Positions 1 to 8,596 of a stretch of DNA of 64,000 bases are shown piece after piece. The notes under the pieces are model-generated. The model did not search any database. It worked only from the letters and a program-made list of their open reading frames with translations, and was not told the origin of the DNA. Each line of letters begins with the position of its first letter. Position 1 is the stretch's first letter. Origin of the DNA: Neobacillus mesonae (lineage in GTDB: Bacteria; Bacillota; Bacilli; Bacillales; Cytobacillaceae); the NCBI RefSeq assembly GCF_001636315.1, contig NZ_KV440949.1, positions 1,528,703-1,592,702 on the forward strand, written 5' to 3'. A program made the position numbers and the translations under genes.

Positions 1-1
1 A

Positions 2-1024
2 CAAATATTGGCAGAAGAGAGCCATGCTGGAACGAATAAAACCAATGCAACCATTTATGCCGTAAATAAAGATGGCTATGTAGGTTACGATTATGCAAAC
101 CGATCCTATTCCTTCGATTACAAGTTAGTTAGTGGTAAAAGAACAACGCTCACATTTGTAACAGAATTTGAGAAAACTAGATTATTTGTGAATGGTGAAG
201 AAATACCACTAACAACCGAAACAAGTATGCCTTACAATACGCTGGTATTACCGCTTGAAAGAATTGGCAGTGCAACTGATTCTGTTCGTGGTATCATTTC
301 TTCCTTTCATGTAGAAAAAGGAAAATTTGTAGACCCAACAAGAATTGACACTAAAACAATGAAAATTACCGCCACAAGTGAAGAAACATCCCAGGGGGAC
401 ACGAATGTTGAAGGGCCGATTAAGCTTGCGTTTGATGGAAATGTAAACACGTTTTGGCACTCCAAGTGGAGCAAAAATCCGCCGCTCCCTTATGAAGTAA
501 ACATAGAGCTCGCTGAAAAAACTAAACTTGGCAAATTTGTCTATACTCCTAGACAAAGCGGCGACAACGGACGCATATTAAAATATCGTCTACAGGTCAG
601 TACTGACGGGGAAACCTATGAAGAAGCGGCTTCTGGTACTTGGAGCAGCAATCCGTCCGTTCGAACCATTAATTTGAATGGGGTTAAAACACAATTTGTC
701 CGACTTATTATTGAAGATGGCGTTGGCGGATTTGCAAGTGCGGCTGAATTCTCATTGCATTCTAAGGTCCAAGCCCCGCAAGTGACGATAGACGGCTTAG
801 ATGAAGAACTAAAAATAGCCTTTAATCTAGGGCTGATCACCAACAAAGGCATTCTTAACAGCCTGCTCGCCAAGGTTGACCAGCTTCAAAAAGCTTCTGG
901 AGACGAAAAACAATTCCAAAACGGATTGACAGCCCTGGTAAACGAAATTCAGGCTCAATCTGGCAAGCATCTTGACAAAAACTACGCTGCCCTATTGCTC
1001 GAGATCATTGCTGAATTAAAGTGA
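2..1024 (+). CDS. C-terminal part of a secreted, probably carbohydrate-active protein (truncated by window edge)
   Basis: The reading frame is open from the left edge, so the true start lies outside the window and only about 340 C-terminal residues are seen. The first 110 residues look like the end of a laminin-G/concanavalin-like beta-sandwich (phrases such as RLFVNGEEIPL and ISSFHVEKGKF). About residues 118-255 form an F5/8 type C (CBM32-like) domain, with AFDGNVNTFWHSKW near its start and RYRLQVSTDGE-like and FVRLIIEDGVGG strands. The last 80 residues are helical and resemble the small C-terminal FIMAH-type module seen on Bacillus exoproteins. This order is common at the end of secreted glycoside hydrolases, but the catalytic domain is not visible, so no activity is assigned. 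Two hairpins follow the stop without a clear T-run. Confidence 0.75.
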   Translation, partial: QILAEESHAGTNKTNATIYAVNKDGYVGYDYANRSYSFDYKLVSGKRTTLTFVTEFEKTRLFVNGEEIPLTTETSMPYNTLVLPLERIGSATDSVRGIISSFHVEKGKFVDPTRIDTKTMKITATSEETSQGDTNVEGPIKLAFDGNVNTFWHSKWSKNPPLPYEVNIELAEKTKLGKFVYTPRQSGDNGRILKYRLQVSTDGETYEEAASGTWSSNPSVRTINLNGVKTQFVRLIIEDGVGGFASAAEFSLHSKVQAPQVTIDGLDEELKIAFNLGLITNKGILNSLLAKVDQLQKASGDEKQFQNGLTALVNEIQAQSGKHLDKNYAALLLEIIAELK

Positions 1025-1088
1025 TGGTGGAGAGCGTTCATAGAACCGTCAAAAAGTATGATTGAAAGACATTTTTTATGATTTCTGG

Positions 1089-1174
1089 GGCGGATGTGTC
1101 CTTCATCGCGATTATGAAGGACACTCCGCCCAAACTTTAAGATGGATTAGTCCTTCATCGGGGGAATGAAGGAC
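1089..1174. repeat. Pair of TGTCCTTCAT / ATGAAGGACA hairpins
   Basis: Two consecutive inverted repeats share the same arms. The first pairs 1089-1106 with 1114-1130 around a 7-base loop and the second pairs 1150-1158 with 1166-1174. Neither is followed by a convincing T-run, so they look like a repeat element rather than a simple terminator. Confidence 0.6.
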
Positions 1175-1553
1175 ATTACTTTTAGTACCTGCTAAAGATT
1201 ATATCCAATTTGCATTTTCATATTTATTAAAAAAAGCAGCACACTAGATATAACCTGTTATACTTCTTGTTCTAAAGGCTTTAGTATTTTTATTGGGGAA
1301 TTAATGATCATAATTACTGACAAAAAAAACAGCGAGAGAATTACTTCTCTCGCATAATATTATTTAGACCCCATTCAAACATGAAAAACACTTTCATTGA
1401 ATGATGGAATGGTTCAAGAAAATTTTTTAAAATTTTGTTCCGTTTATTTATGAACGTTTTCCGTTAAATTATGAAAAATAAATTCGGACTTTTTTGGTAG
1501 AAATCCAGGATTTATTGAACGAAATCCGCTCTTTTTTGGTGTTTTACATACAG
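1175..1553. other. Non-coding spacer
   Basis: No supported gene is seen. It holds the minJ terminator (1322-1354) and, at about 1480-1530, a few degenerate AAATCCG/ATTCGG words resembling the TTTCGCGGA repeat family described elsewhere in the window. Confidence 0.5.
1322..1354 (-). terminator. Intrinsic terminator of the minJ transcript
   Basis: GCGAGAGAA pairs with TTCTCTCGC around a 4-base loop (1333-1354). On the minus strand it is followed by eight T. It lies 200 bases after minJ. Confidence 0.8.
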
Positions 1554-2744
1554 TCAGGCACCCTTTTCATATTTCCGCTCATCCAGGACGAAGAGAATAC
1601 CGAGTTCGTGGTGGTCGCCTTCGAATAGGGCGCGTTGAACGAAGCGGATTTCGCCATTTGTGTCGAGGACATCTAGTTTGCAGTGGGCGCGATTTTTCTG
1701 CAATGCCTCGTAGAATGTGTTTTCATCCCGAATCGCTGACCCATTGATTTTTGTGATAATTTCGCCAACCTTCAGCTCCATTTTTTCAGCAGGGGATTCC
1801 GGAATTATTCCAATAATCATTAAGCCGTTATTCTTTTTCGAAAAGTAAAACGGACGATTATCATCCTTTAAGTAGGCAATTAACGCTAACGATTCACGGC
1901 CGATTAAGGCAAGTGCCGCAACAATAATCGACACTAGCGGGTGCCAATAACCTGCAACCGCCAGGAGGGTAATCAACACACCCAATGTTGTCACCTGCCG
2001 CCCGTAACGTTCAATTGCTGCCTTTGGCAATGTTCCTTTAATTTGCTGATAAAAACTTATCGCAAAGGGTACAAAAATCAACGAATACTCTGTTGCTCCT
2101 AAATGGAAGACCGGCCACCAATCAAAAGGCAGCTGAAGGGCTGTGCCCGGAACCAGCAAAAACAGCGGAACCATCCAGAGGCGTTTGACCTCATGGACCC
2201 CAATAACTTGTCCGCGTTTACTTTTTGCCAGTTTTGGAGACGTGCCTTTATATCCGTTTTTCAAAATCAGAATCCCTTCGGCAACAATTAATAGGCCAAG
2301 GACAATAACGATTGAAGGATAAACCATATCGTTAATAGATTCAAATGCTTTTGTGAAAAAAGGAACTGACCAGTTATTTTGCGAAAATAACACGATGGCA
2401 AAAAAGGCAGCCCCGACTGTATACGCCGGCGACATCCAGCGAATATTGGTCGTAAGTGATAATAGAATCGTAAAGCCAGCAATAAGAACGACCGCAGCAA
2501 AAGGAACAGCTATACCTGCCGCAATAATAATGATGGAAAACACCAGACCGATTATTAGCCCTTGGGGAAAGAGTTGTCTTAGTTCGAAATAAGCATCTTG
2601 CGCCCTAACATGAAAGTTCTCCCGCTCACGTTTTACTCTCATTACCCCTAAAATTCCTGATAAAAATACAAGATAGTATAAAACAGGATGAAGAAATAAC
2701 TTGCCTGTTCCCTTCAGAAGCTCCACAAGCCATATTTGCACCAT
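1554..2744 (-). CDS. minJ: MinJ-like PDZ-domain membrane protein, cell-division topology factor
   Basis: A 396-residue polytopic membrane protein with about seven hydrophobic segments and a C-terminal PDZ domain (about residues 300-390, with NNGLMIIGIIPESPAEKMEL and VGEIITKINGSAI). Length, topology and position downstream of ctpB and ftsEX match B. subtilis MinJ (about 397 residues), which links DivIVA to MinD and restricts Z-ring assembly at poles and new septa. I chose the ATG at 2744 because AGGTGG lies just upstream; a GTG three codons earlier is possible. The last codons and stop (GGT GCC TGA) coincide with half of the GGTGCCTGACACC repeat found elsewhere in the window, so the extreme C-terminus may have been reshaped by such an element. 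Identity is by family and synteny. Confidence 0.85.
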   Translation of the reverse strand: MVQIWLVELLKGTGKLFLHPVLYYLVFLSGILGVMRVKRERENFHVRAQDAYFELRQLFPQGLIIGLVFSIIIIAAGIAVPFAAVVLIAGFTILLSLTTNIRWMSPAYTVGAAFFAIVLFSQNNWSVPFFTKAFESINDMVYPSIVIVLGLLIVAEGILILKNGYKGTSPKLAKSKRGQVIGVHEVKRLWMVPLFLLVPGTALQLPFDWWPVFHLGATEYSLIFVPFAISFYQQIKGTLPKAAIERYGRQVTTLGVLITLLAVAGYWHPLVSIIVAALALIGRESLALIAYLKDDNRPFYFSKKNNGLMIIGIIPESPAEKMELKVGEIITKINGSAIRDENTFYEALQKNRAHCKLDVLDTNGEIRFVQRALFEGDHHELGILFVLDERKYEKGA

Positions 2745-2879
2745 ACCTGCCACCTGCCTCTATTAAAAAATATCTAACTTAATATGAAATAGACTCTTAC
2801 CCTTTATTTTACCAAATTACAACTATAAAACATATTGCTAGTTATAGAAATAGATAAATTATCATAGATTTTATTTTTT

Positions 2880-3150
2880 GTTGAGTTTTTCAATAGGGAA
2901 TTTCGCGGGTTTTCAGAGAATTTTCGCGTACTTTCGGATTTATTTCGTGGAAATTTGCAAGGATTTCGCGGAATATCTAATTAATTTCGCGAAATGACTT
3001 TTGATAGACCTATTTGTATCCATTTCGTAAGCTATTCCGCGGTTTCTTCAATAATTCCGCCGAATTATTGGTTTATTCCGCCGTTTCTCGTACTATTTCC
3101 GCGGAAATTGTCTTGAATTCCGCGAAAAATGACAATGAATCCGCCAAACC
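2880..3150. repeat. TTTCGCGG / TTCCGCGG interspersed repeat cluster
   Basis: The 466-base spacer between minJ and ctpB holds about a dozen degenerate units, each a TTTCGCGG-like core followed by 15-25 AT-rich bases. From about 3035 the core becomes TTCCGCGG/TTCCGCCG. A perfect 14-base palindrome, ATTTCCGCGGAAAT, lies at 3095-3108. The open frame through this stretch (3014-3199) is not a credible gene. Confidence 0.7.
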
Positions 3151-3171
3151 GCAACACCCCCTCCGACAATC

Positions 3172-3210
3172 AAAAAAAGCAGTGAACCTCACCACATGAA
3201 GTTCGCTGCT
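3172..3210 (-). terminator. Intrinsic terminator of ctpB
   Basis: AGCAGTGAAC (3179-3188) pairs with GTTCGCTGCT (3201-3210), with one G-U pair; seven T follow on the minus strand. Confidence 0.75.
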
Positions 3211-3219
3211 TCCCTAAAA

Positions 3220-4671
3220 TTATTTAACAATTAGCCTCAAAGCCGTTTGCAGCTGCATATCATTTTTCTGCTTTTTCATTTCCGCCACAACCGCTTCCTC
3301 TAATTTGGAGGCTGTCACTTCATCAATTTCCCCGGTTGCCGGCAAATCATTATATTGCTGGAACCCTTTTACCGCAGTCGTTGTTTCTGAATTGAAATAT
3401 CCGTCTTTGCGTCCAGGTGCAAATCCTAAGCCGGCGAGGATTTCTTGGGCGTTTTTGACTTGCTCGTTGTTCATATCCTCCGTGAGCGGCTCTTCAATTT
3501 GAAGCGGGTGGGTTGAAAATATGGCAGGCTGTGCTATCTCAACATCTGGCTTGATTCCTTTTTTGTGAATCCAATTGCCGTCTGGCGTTAACCACTTGTA
3601 TAAGGTTAATTTCACATTACTGCCGTCTTCCATTTCCAAAGCCTGCTGAACGGTCCCTTTGCCGAATGTAGTTTCCCCCACAATCTTATATCCTGCTGCT
3701 TCCTGAAGTGCCCCGGCTAAAATTTCAGAGGCAGAAGCGCTTCCTTTGTTTGCCAACACAAGAATTGGATAGTCCTTCTTTTCCGAAATGGTTGAGAAGA
3801 ATCGGCGCTTTTCACCTGTGCGTTCCTGAATCTGCACATATGGTTTATCCTTTGGCACGAGCTCTTTTAATATCTCTTCAACACTGATTAACAATCCCCC
3901 GGGGTTGCCGCGAACATCTATGATCAGCCCTTTAATATCATCATTTTCCAGCGCCTTTAATTCTTTTTTAAAATCAGCAGCTGTATTCTCAGAAAATGAA
4001 GTAACCTCCAAATAGCCGATTTTTTTACCATCTTGCATTTTCACATCACTGTGGACAGTCTCAAGCGGAATTTCATCGCGCTTTACTTTTATTTCAAGCG
4101 GATCCTTCAGTCCTTTTCGGGCAATTTCTAATTTGACGAATGTCCCTTTCTTTCCACGGATTTTCATTGTCGCTTTATTAAGATCTAGACCTTCAACACT
4201 TTTTCCATCCACTTTTAAAATTTGATCATTTGGTTTGATACCAGACTTTTCTGCTGGTGAGTTTTTAAACGGCGAGATAATGACAATTTTTCCATCAACC
4301 ATACCGACCTCAGCCCCAATCCCTTCAAATGAGGATTCTAAGGTTTGGGTAAATTGTTTGCTCGTTTCCTTGTCCATATAAACAGAATATGGATCCTTTA
4401 AAACGGAAAGCATCCCTTGAATGGCACCTTCCACCAGCTTTTGCTCGTCAACCTTTTCCACATAACGTTTAAGAATCAAGTCATATGCCTGTTCAACCTT
4501 ATCAAGATTGTCTCCAGAAGCACCATCAGATGTTACGGTAATGCTTTTAGGATTCATCGCCTCTTCCAGCTCTGAGCTTTTATTGTCTAAAAGCTGCATT
4601 CCGGCGTACGTTCCACCGGCGCCTGCCAAAAGGGAGATTGTCATTAATAGGGCTATTCCTTTTCGATTCAT
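3220..4671 (-). CDS. ctpB: S41 C-terminal processing protease (CtpA/CtpB family)
   Basis: A 483-residue exported serine protease. It has an N-terminal signal/anchor segment (about residues 5-25), a PDZ domain (about 105-190), an S41 peptidase core, and a C-terminal PG_binding_1 domain (about 400-460). The catalytic Ser-Lys pair is visible: Ser313 in GSASASE and Lys338 in TFGKGT, 25 residues apart as in B. subtilis CtpB. In that species CtpB works in the intermembrane space of the forespore on SpoIVFA; a general role in envelope protein turnover is equally compatible here. An AAGGAGG site precedes the ATG. It lies between the M23 hydrolase and minJ, the order known near ftsEX in Bacillaceae, but has its own terminator and a 200-base upstream gap, so it is probably transcribed separately. 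The ctpB name rests on length and synteny. Confidence 0.88.
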   Translation of the reverse strand: MNRKGIALLMTISLLAGAGGTYAGMQLLDNKSSELEEAMNPKSITVTSDGASGDNLDKVEQAYDLILKRYVEKVDEQKLVEGAIQGMLSVLKDPYSVYMDKETSKQFTQTLESSFEGIGAEVGMVDGKIVIISPFKNSPAEKSGIKPNDQILKVDGKSVEGLDLNKATMKIRGKKGTFVKLEIARKGLKDPLEIKVKRDEIPLETVHSDVKMQDGKKIGYLEVTSFSENTAADFKKELKALENDDIKGLIIDVRGNPGGLLISVEEILKELVPKDKPYVQIQERTGEKRRFFSTISEKKDYPILVLANKGSASASEILAGALQEAAGYKIVGETTFGKGTVQQALEMEDGSNVKLTLYKWLTPDGNWIHKKGIKPDVEIAQPAIFSTHPLQIEEPLTEDMNNEQVKNAQEILAGLGFAPGRKDGYFNSETTTAVKGFQQYNDLPATGEIDEVTASKLEEAVVAEMKKQKNDMQLQTALRLIVK

Positions 4672-4842
4672 CGAAACCCTCCTTGTAAAAAAACATGTCT
4701 ATTCTTTTAATTAAAAACTACATCGATCCAATGCCCGAATAGTAATAGTTATGTAAAGAATGGACGAGTTATGAGTTTTTCTGATGAATCGAATAAGCGA
4801 ACTTCGCAAAAAGTGAAAGCTATCAACAGATCGTATGCAAAA

Positions 4843-4874
4843 AAAAGAGCGAAGCATCATGCTTCACTCTTTTT
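4843..4874 (-). terminator. Intrinsic terminator of the M23 hydrolase gene
   Basis: GAGcGAAGCA and TGCTTCaCTC form a 3-base-loop hairpin touching the stop codon, followed by a long T-run on the minus strand. Confidence 0.85.
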
Positions 4875-6180
4875 ACAATGGGACAATTCCCATCGGATTA
4901 ATCGCTGAATGAAATTGCCAGCGTCCTTTGTATAATTCAAAGTGGAGATGCTGACCTTGGGAATCACCGGTATTACCCATAATTCCAATTTGCTGGCCTT
5001 TTTTAACATGCTGCCCCGCACCGACCAAACGCGATCTCATGTGTGCGTAAACAGTCGTGTACATTTGCCCGTTAATGTTATGCAAAATATAAACTACATT
5101 TCCGTAGCTTGATGAATAGTGAGAAACATACACTTCTCCGTCAGCCGCAGCCACAATTGGAACCGTGCCGCCTTGTGCAATGTCAACACCCCAGTGGAAT
5201 GTTCCCCAGCGGGCACCATAAGTGGAAGTGATGGCACCAGCAGCCGGTCTTGTGAAGCTGCCGCCGGAAACTGCCGGAGTTGATGCCACAGTACCACCAC
5301 CGCCGCTTCCTGAGCTGGAACTTGATGATTGCTGCTGTCTCGCTTGAGCTGCCTTTTTGGCTTCAGCTGCCCTCTTAGCCTCGGCTGCCGCTCTTGCCTG
5401 GCGATCTTCCTCAGACTTAATAGAACGCTGAATTGCTGCCTCTTGTGCAGCAAGAATTCCTTCTTGTTCCTGTAAATTCATCGCATGCTCATGGGCTTCA
5501 TTTTCTTGAACCTTCAATTTTGATAGCAATTTATTTTTCTCCGCCATCTGCACTTTTAGCTCTTGGCTCATCTTATTTAAGTCAGCCAGCATGGTCTCAA
5601 GACCAGCAAGATCCTTTTTCACTTTTTCCTGTTTTTTCTCAAGCTCAATTTTATCCGCTTCATGCTGCTTAAAGATTTCTTGGTCTGCCAAAACCAAAGT
5701 TGCTACCGCATTGGCCCGGTCGATAAAATCGTTGAAGCTTTGCGCCCCTAATAAAACATCAATGTAATTCACTGCACCGCCATTTTCCTGGTAACTGCGG
5801 GCACGTTCCTTCAAAAGCTCACTACGCTTTTTCATCCTGTCCAAAATTACCTTTATATCACCTTGAAGTTTATTAATCTCAGTTTTTGTGGCGTTAATTT
5901 TAGCCTTTTTGTCGTTAATTTTTTCAGTTGTATCACTAATGGCAAAATCAATTCGTTTCATCTCATCTTTTACATCTGATTGTTGTTTCTGGAGATTATT
6001 GATTTTATCATTTACTTTATTAATGTCTGATTTTACACCTGAGCGCTTATTCTGAATTTCACTTTGTTTCCCTTTCAATTCGGAGACTGATTCAGCTTCT
6101 GTTTTCGCTGCATATCCGCCAAATATCGTCCCGAATCCAACCGCTGCAGTCACGGCAAGCGTTAAAACTTTCTGTTTCAT
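4873..6180 (-). CDS. Exported coiled-coil M23 (LytM-type) peptidoglycan endopeptidase, candidate FtsEX partner
   Basis: A 435-residue protein with a signal peptide (cleavage near residues 25-30), a long charged coiled coil (about 30-270), a low-complexity Ala/Gln/Ser/Gly linker (about 265-300) and a C-terminal M23 domain. The zinc ligands look complete: His329 and Asp333 in HWGVD, and His411/His413 in HLHF, so the domain is probably active, unlike the degenerate LytM domain of EnvC. The coiled-coil-plus-hydrolase plan recalls EnvC, PcsB and CwlO, the classes of protein controlled by FtsEX. It lies 145 bases downstream of ftsX on the same strand with no terminator between. That FtsEX regulates it is inference from architecture and position. 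A strong GGGAGG site precedes the ATG. Confidence 0.85.
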   Translation of the reverse strand: MKQKVLTLAVTAAVGFGTIFGGYAAKTEAESVSELKGKQSEIQNKRSGVKSDINKVNDKINNLQKQQSDVKDEMKRIDFAISDTTEKINDKKAKINATKTEINKLQGDIKVILDRMKKRSELLKERARSYQENGGAVNYIDVLLGAQSFNDFIDRANAVATLVLADQEIFKQHEADKIELEKKQEKVKKDLAGLETMLADLNKMSQELKVQMAEKNKLLSKLKVQENEAHEHAMNLQEQEGILAAQEAAIQRSIKSEEDRQARAAAEAKRAAEAKKAAQARQQQSSSSSSGSGGGGTVASTPAVSGGSFTRPAAGAITSTYGARWGTFHWGVDIAQGGTVPIVAAADGEVYVSHYSSSYGNVVYILHNINGQMYTTVYAHMRSRLVGAGQHVKKGQQIGIMGNTGDSQGQHLHFELYKGRWQFHSAINPMGIVPL

Positions 6181-6325
6181 CCGACTTTTCCTCCCACTGC
6201 TATTTCTCTATGTATAGGTAAATCGTTCTTTATCTGTATACTGTTTAAATCTCTTTTACGGTGGTATAACAAATGACAAAATGAAATCAGGAAAGACTGT
6301 ATGAACAGGCCCTTCCTGATAAACA

Positions 6326-7219
6326 TCACACCTTCAAGAATTTTCTTACGGACATCAAGCTTCCCCATACACCAATTAAACCGCCCATTAGCAGAAGTAT
6401 ACCGGAAACCTGATACATAAATGGGTCAAACGGCAGGATTTTTATAAACGTGCCATTAAGCTTGGGGTTTATATAATCAAATGCGCGATAGTAGGCAATC
6501 GAAATTAAGATAATCGGCAAAATCGATCCTAATACACCGAGCCATAGTCCTTCAAGGAAAAATGGCCAGCGAATGAAGGAATTAGTTGCCCCTACTAACC
6601 TCATAATCTTAATTTCTCTTCGTCTAGCAATAATGGTAATTTTAATCGTGTTGGAGATTAGGAAAATCGCTGTGAAGAATAAACCGATAATCAGCACGAT
6701 CCCCACATTTCGGCTGGCCTTAATAAATTTAAACAGCTTTTCCACTTTGTCCTGACCATATTTTACTTTTGCCACAAAATTAAGTTTTTCAATTTTGGAA
6801 GCAGCTTTCATCGTATCAGTAGGTTTTTTCGTTTTAACGATAAACACATCATTTAATGGATTGTCCTGTTCAAAAAGCTTAAACGCCTTTCCTTCCTCAC
6901 CCATACTCTTTACCAGCTCTTTCAGCTCATCCTCCTTGGATGAGAACTGAATCGTCTTAACTTCCGGTATTGCCTGAATGGCTGACTTTAAAGTTTCCTG
7001 ATCCTGCTTGTTTGCCGCAACATCAATGTGGACGCGGATCTGCACATCCTCTTCAACTGTCTGGGCTACTGTATTTAAGTTCATCATGATAACGAAAAAG
7101 ACACCGACTAATATAAGCGTTACCGTTACGGCACTAACGGAGGCAAACGTCATCCAGCCGTTCCTGCCAAGACTTTTCATACTTTCGCGGGCGTGACGAC
7201 CAATTGTACTAATTTTCAT
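6326..7219 (-). CDS. ftsX: Cell-division ABC transporter permease FtsX
   Basis: FtsX forms a membrane complex with FtsE that activates peptidoglycan hydrolases rather than transporting a solute. The protein of 297 residues has one N-terminal transmembrane helix, an extracellular domain of about 120 residues, then three more helices, the FtsX/MacB arrangement. Length matches B. subtilis FtsX (296). I place the start at the ATG at 7219 (MKISTIGRHARES), preceded by GAGGTGAT. This start overlaps the end of ftsE by 11 bases, a sign of translational coupling. An in-frame extension further upstream would lie wholly inside ftsE and is unlikely to be used. Confidence 0.95.
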   Translation of the reverse strand: MKISTIGRHARESMKSLGRNGWMTFASVSAVTVTLILVGVFFVIMMNLNTVAQTVEEDVQIRVHIDVAANKQDQETLKSAIQAIPEVKTIQFSSKEDELKELVKSMGEEGKAFKLFEQDNPLNDVFIVKTKKPTDTMKAASKIEKLNFVAKVKYGQDKVEKLFKFIKASRNVGIVLIIGLFFTAIFLISNTIKITIIARRREIKIMRLVGATNSFIRWPFFLEGLWLGVLGSILPIILISIAYYRAFDYINPKLNGTFIKILPFDPFMYQVSGILLLMGGLIGVWGSLMSVRKFLKV

Positions 7220-7895
7220 AACCGTAATCACCTCTTTGCTCATCACGAACAATTTTTCCGCCTTCAATCGCTATTACGCGGCGTTTCAATGTATTCACAA
7301 TGTCTCTGTTATGCGTCGCCATTATAACTGTTGTTCCACGGTTATTAATCTCTTCAAAGATTTTCATAATTTCCCATGTTGTTTCAGGGTCAAGGTTACC
7401 GGTCGGCTCGTCCGCAATCACCACTTTCGGTGAGTTAACGATAGAGCGGGCAATAGAAACACGCTGCTGCTCCCCGCCGGAAAGTTCATTTGGCAGCATT
7501 CTTGCCTTATGCTTCAAACCGACAAGGTCAAGAACCTCCATGACTCTCTTTTTGATATACTTTTGCGATGCTTCAATTACCTCTAAGGCAAAAGCGACAT
7601 TTTCATAGACTGTCAGAGTCGGAAGCAGCTTATAGTCTTGGAAAACCACCCCAATATTGCGGCGGTAAAGCGGCACTTTTTTCATTTTTAATTTTGCCAG
7701 GTTCACACCGTTCATTAAAATCGTGCCGGAAGTAGGTATTTCCTCACGGTACATCATTTTAACGAATGTCGATTTCCCGGCGCCGCTAGGACCAACGACA
7801 TAGACAAATTCACCCTGGTTAATACGAACGTCAATCCCGTTGATGGCCGTTACGCCATTCCGGTATTTTTTATATACCTCTTGCATTTCAATCAT
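7209..7895 (-). CDS. ftsE: Cell-division ABC transporter ATP-binding protein FtsE
   Basis: A 228-residue ABC ATPase, the length of B. subtilis FtsE. It has Walker A GPSGAGKST, the signature LSGGEQQRVSIAR and Walker B VVIADEPTGNLD with the D-loop. It drives FtsX to control cell-wall hydrolases during elongation or division. The ATG at 7895 (MIEMQEVYKKY) has GGGTGAT upstream and gives the expected N-terminus; the longer frame upstream adds residues unlike the family. It overlaps ftsX. Upstream, a perfect -10 TATAAT on the minus strand at 8008-8013 with a poor -35 could be its promoter. Confidence 0.95.
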   Translation of the reverse strand: MIEMQEVYKKYRNGVTAINGIDVRINQGEFVYVVGPSGAGKSTFVKMMYREEIPTSGTILMNGVNLAKLKMKKVPLYRRNIGVVFQDYKLLPTLTVYENVAFALEVIEASQKYIKKRVMEVLDLVGLKHKARMLPNELSGGEQQRVSIARSIVNSPKVVIADEPTGNLDPETTWEIMKIFEEINNRGTTVIMATHNRDIVNTLKRRVIAIEGGKIVRDEQRGDYGYEN

Positions 7896-7980
7896 AGTTA
7901 TCACCCATATTATTATTGTTGAATAATGATTATTCGACAATTTTCATTTTTTATCTACAATCCATACCAAAATAACAAAC

Positions 7981-8013
7981 ATTGTGTGCACAATTTCGCA
8001 TGGCTCTATTATA
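7981..8013 (-). promoter_or_regulatory. Candidate ftsE promoter -10 with adjacent dyad
   Basis: TATAAT reads on the minus strand at 8008-8013. Just downstream of it lies the inverted repeat ATTGTG-TG-CACAAT (7981-7994). No good -35 is visible 17 bases upstream, so activator dependence is possible. Confidence 0.4.
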
Positions 8014-8160
8014 ACATCAAAAATCGGCAAAAAAAGCTAAAATAATATTACAGTTTCGTTTCAAACAATACAAATCCTTACAATTCTCCCCATTAGCAGA
8101 CTTATTTTTTTCACGTAGAGCGTTCATTTTGTCGAACTATTTTAAATGAATTTTCGACAA

Positions 8161-8196
8161 AAAAACACCCTGTCTTTTAATAGACAGAGTGTTTTT
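8161..8196 (-). terminator. Intrinsic terminator of cccB
   Basis: AAACAC-CTGTCT pairs with AGACAG-GTGTTT across a 6-base loop, with seven T on the minus strand. Confidence 0.8.
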
Positions 8197-8208
8197 AGAA
8201 ATCGAATT

Positions 8209-8544
8209 TTATTTTTTTTCTGACAGCCAAACAGCAACTTGTTCAGCATCATCACCCTTAACAATTCCTGGAGGCATCATACCTTTGTCACCAGATTTAC
8301 CATTGTTAACGATATCTAAAATCTCATCTTTTGAGTATTTAGACCCAACTTTTGTTAAGTCTGGTCCAACTCCACCCTTTAAATCTCCACCATGGCAGCT
8401 CGAACATTTTTGATCGTATATTTTTGCTCCTCCAGCTGAGGCAGTATCTTTCCCTCCATCAGAGCTGTCAGAACCGCCGCCGCATGCAGCAAGTCCCATC
8501 ACTAAAGCTGCTCCCATTATTACTGTTCCTAATTTTTTCTTCAT
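8209..8544 (-). CDS. cccB: Cytochrome c-551 lipoprotein
   Basis: A 111-residue lipoprotein cytochrome. The signal peptide ends in the lipobox LAAC (Cys21), followed by a Gly/Ser/Asp linker. The single haem site CSSCH and a later Met-rich MMPPGIV segment supply His/Met ligation typical of class I small cytochromes. B. subtilis CccB (112 residues) occupies the same place next to ftsE and yvjA. It probably shuttles electrons on the outer face of the membrane to a terminal oxidase. It is the only c-type cytochrome here outside the multiheme block, 2.3 kb away, and is clearly the ancestral resident of this locus. AGGGGGAG precedes the ATG. Confidence 0.93.
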   Translation of the reverse strand: MKKKLGTVIMGAALVMGLAACGGGSDSSDGGKDTASAGGAKIYDQKCSSCHGGDLKGGVGPDLTKVGSKYSKDEILDIVNNGKSGDKGMMPPGIVKGDDAEQVAVWLSEKK

Positions 8545-8596
8545 TGCTACTCCCCCTAAGTGAAAATAGTGCCATCACTGCTTAATTATACCAGCA

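Noticed and set aside
3014-3199. A 61-codon open frame through the minJ-ctpB spacer
   Set aside because: It is made entirely of repeat units, has no ribosome site and runs into the ctpB terminator.
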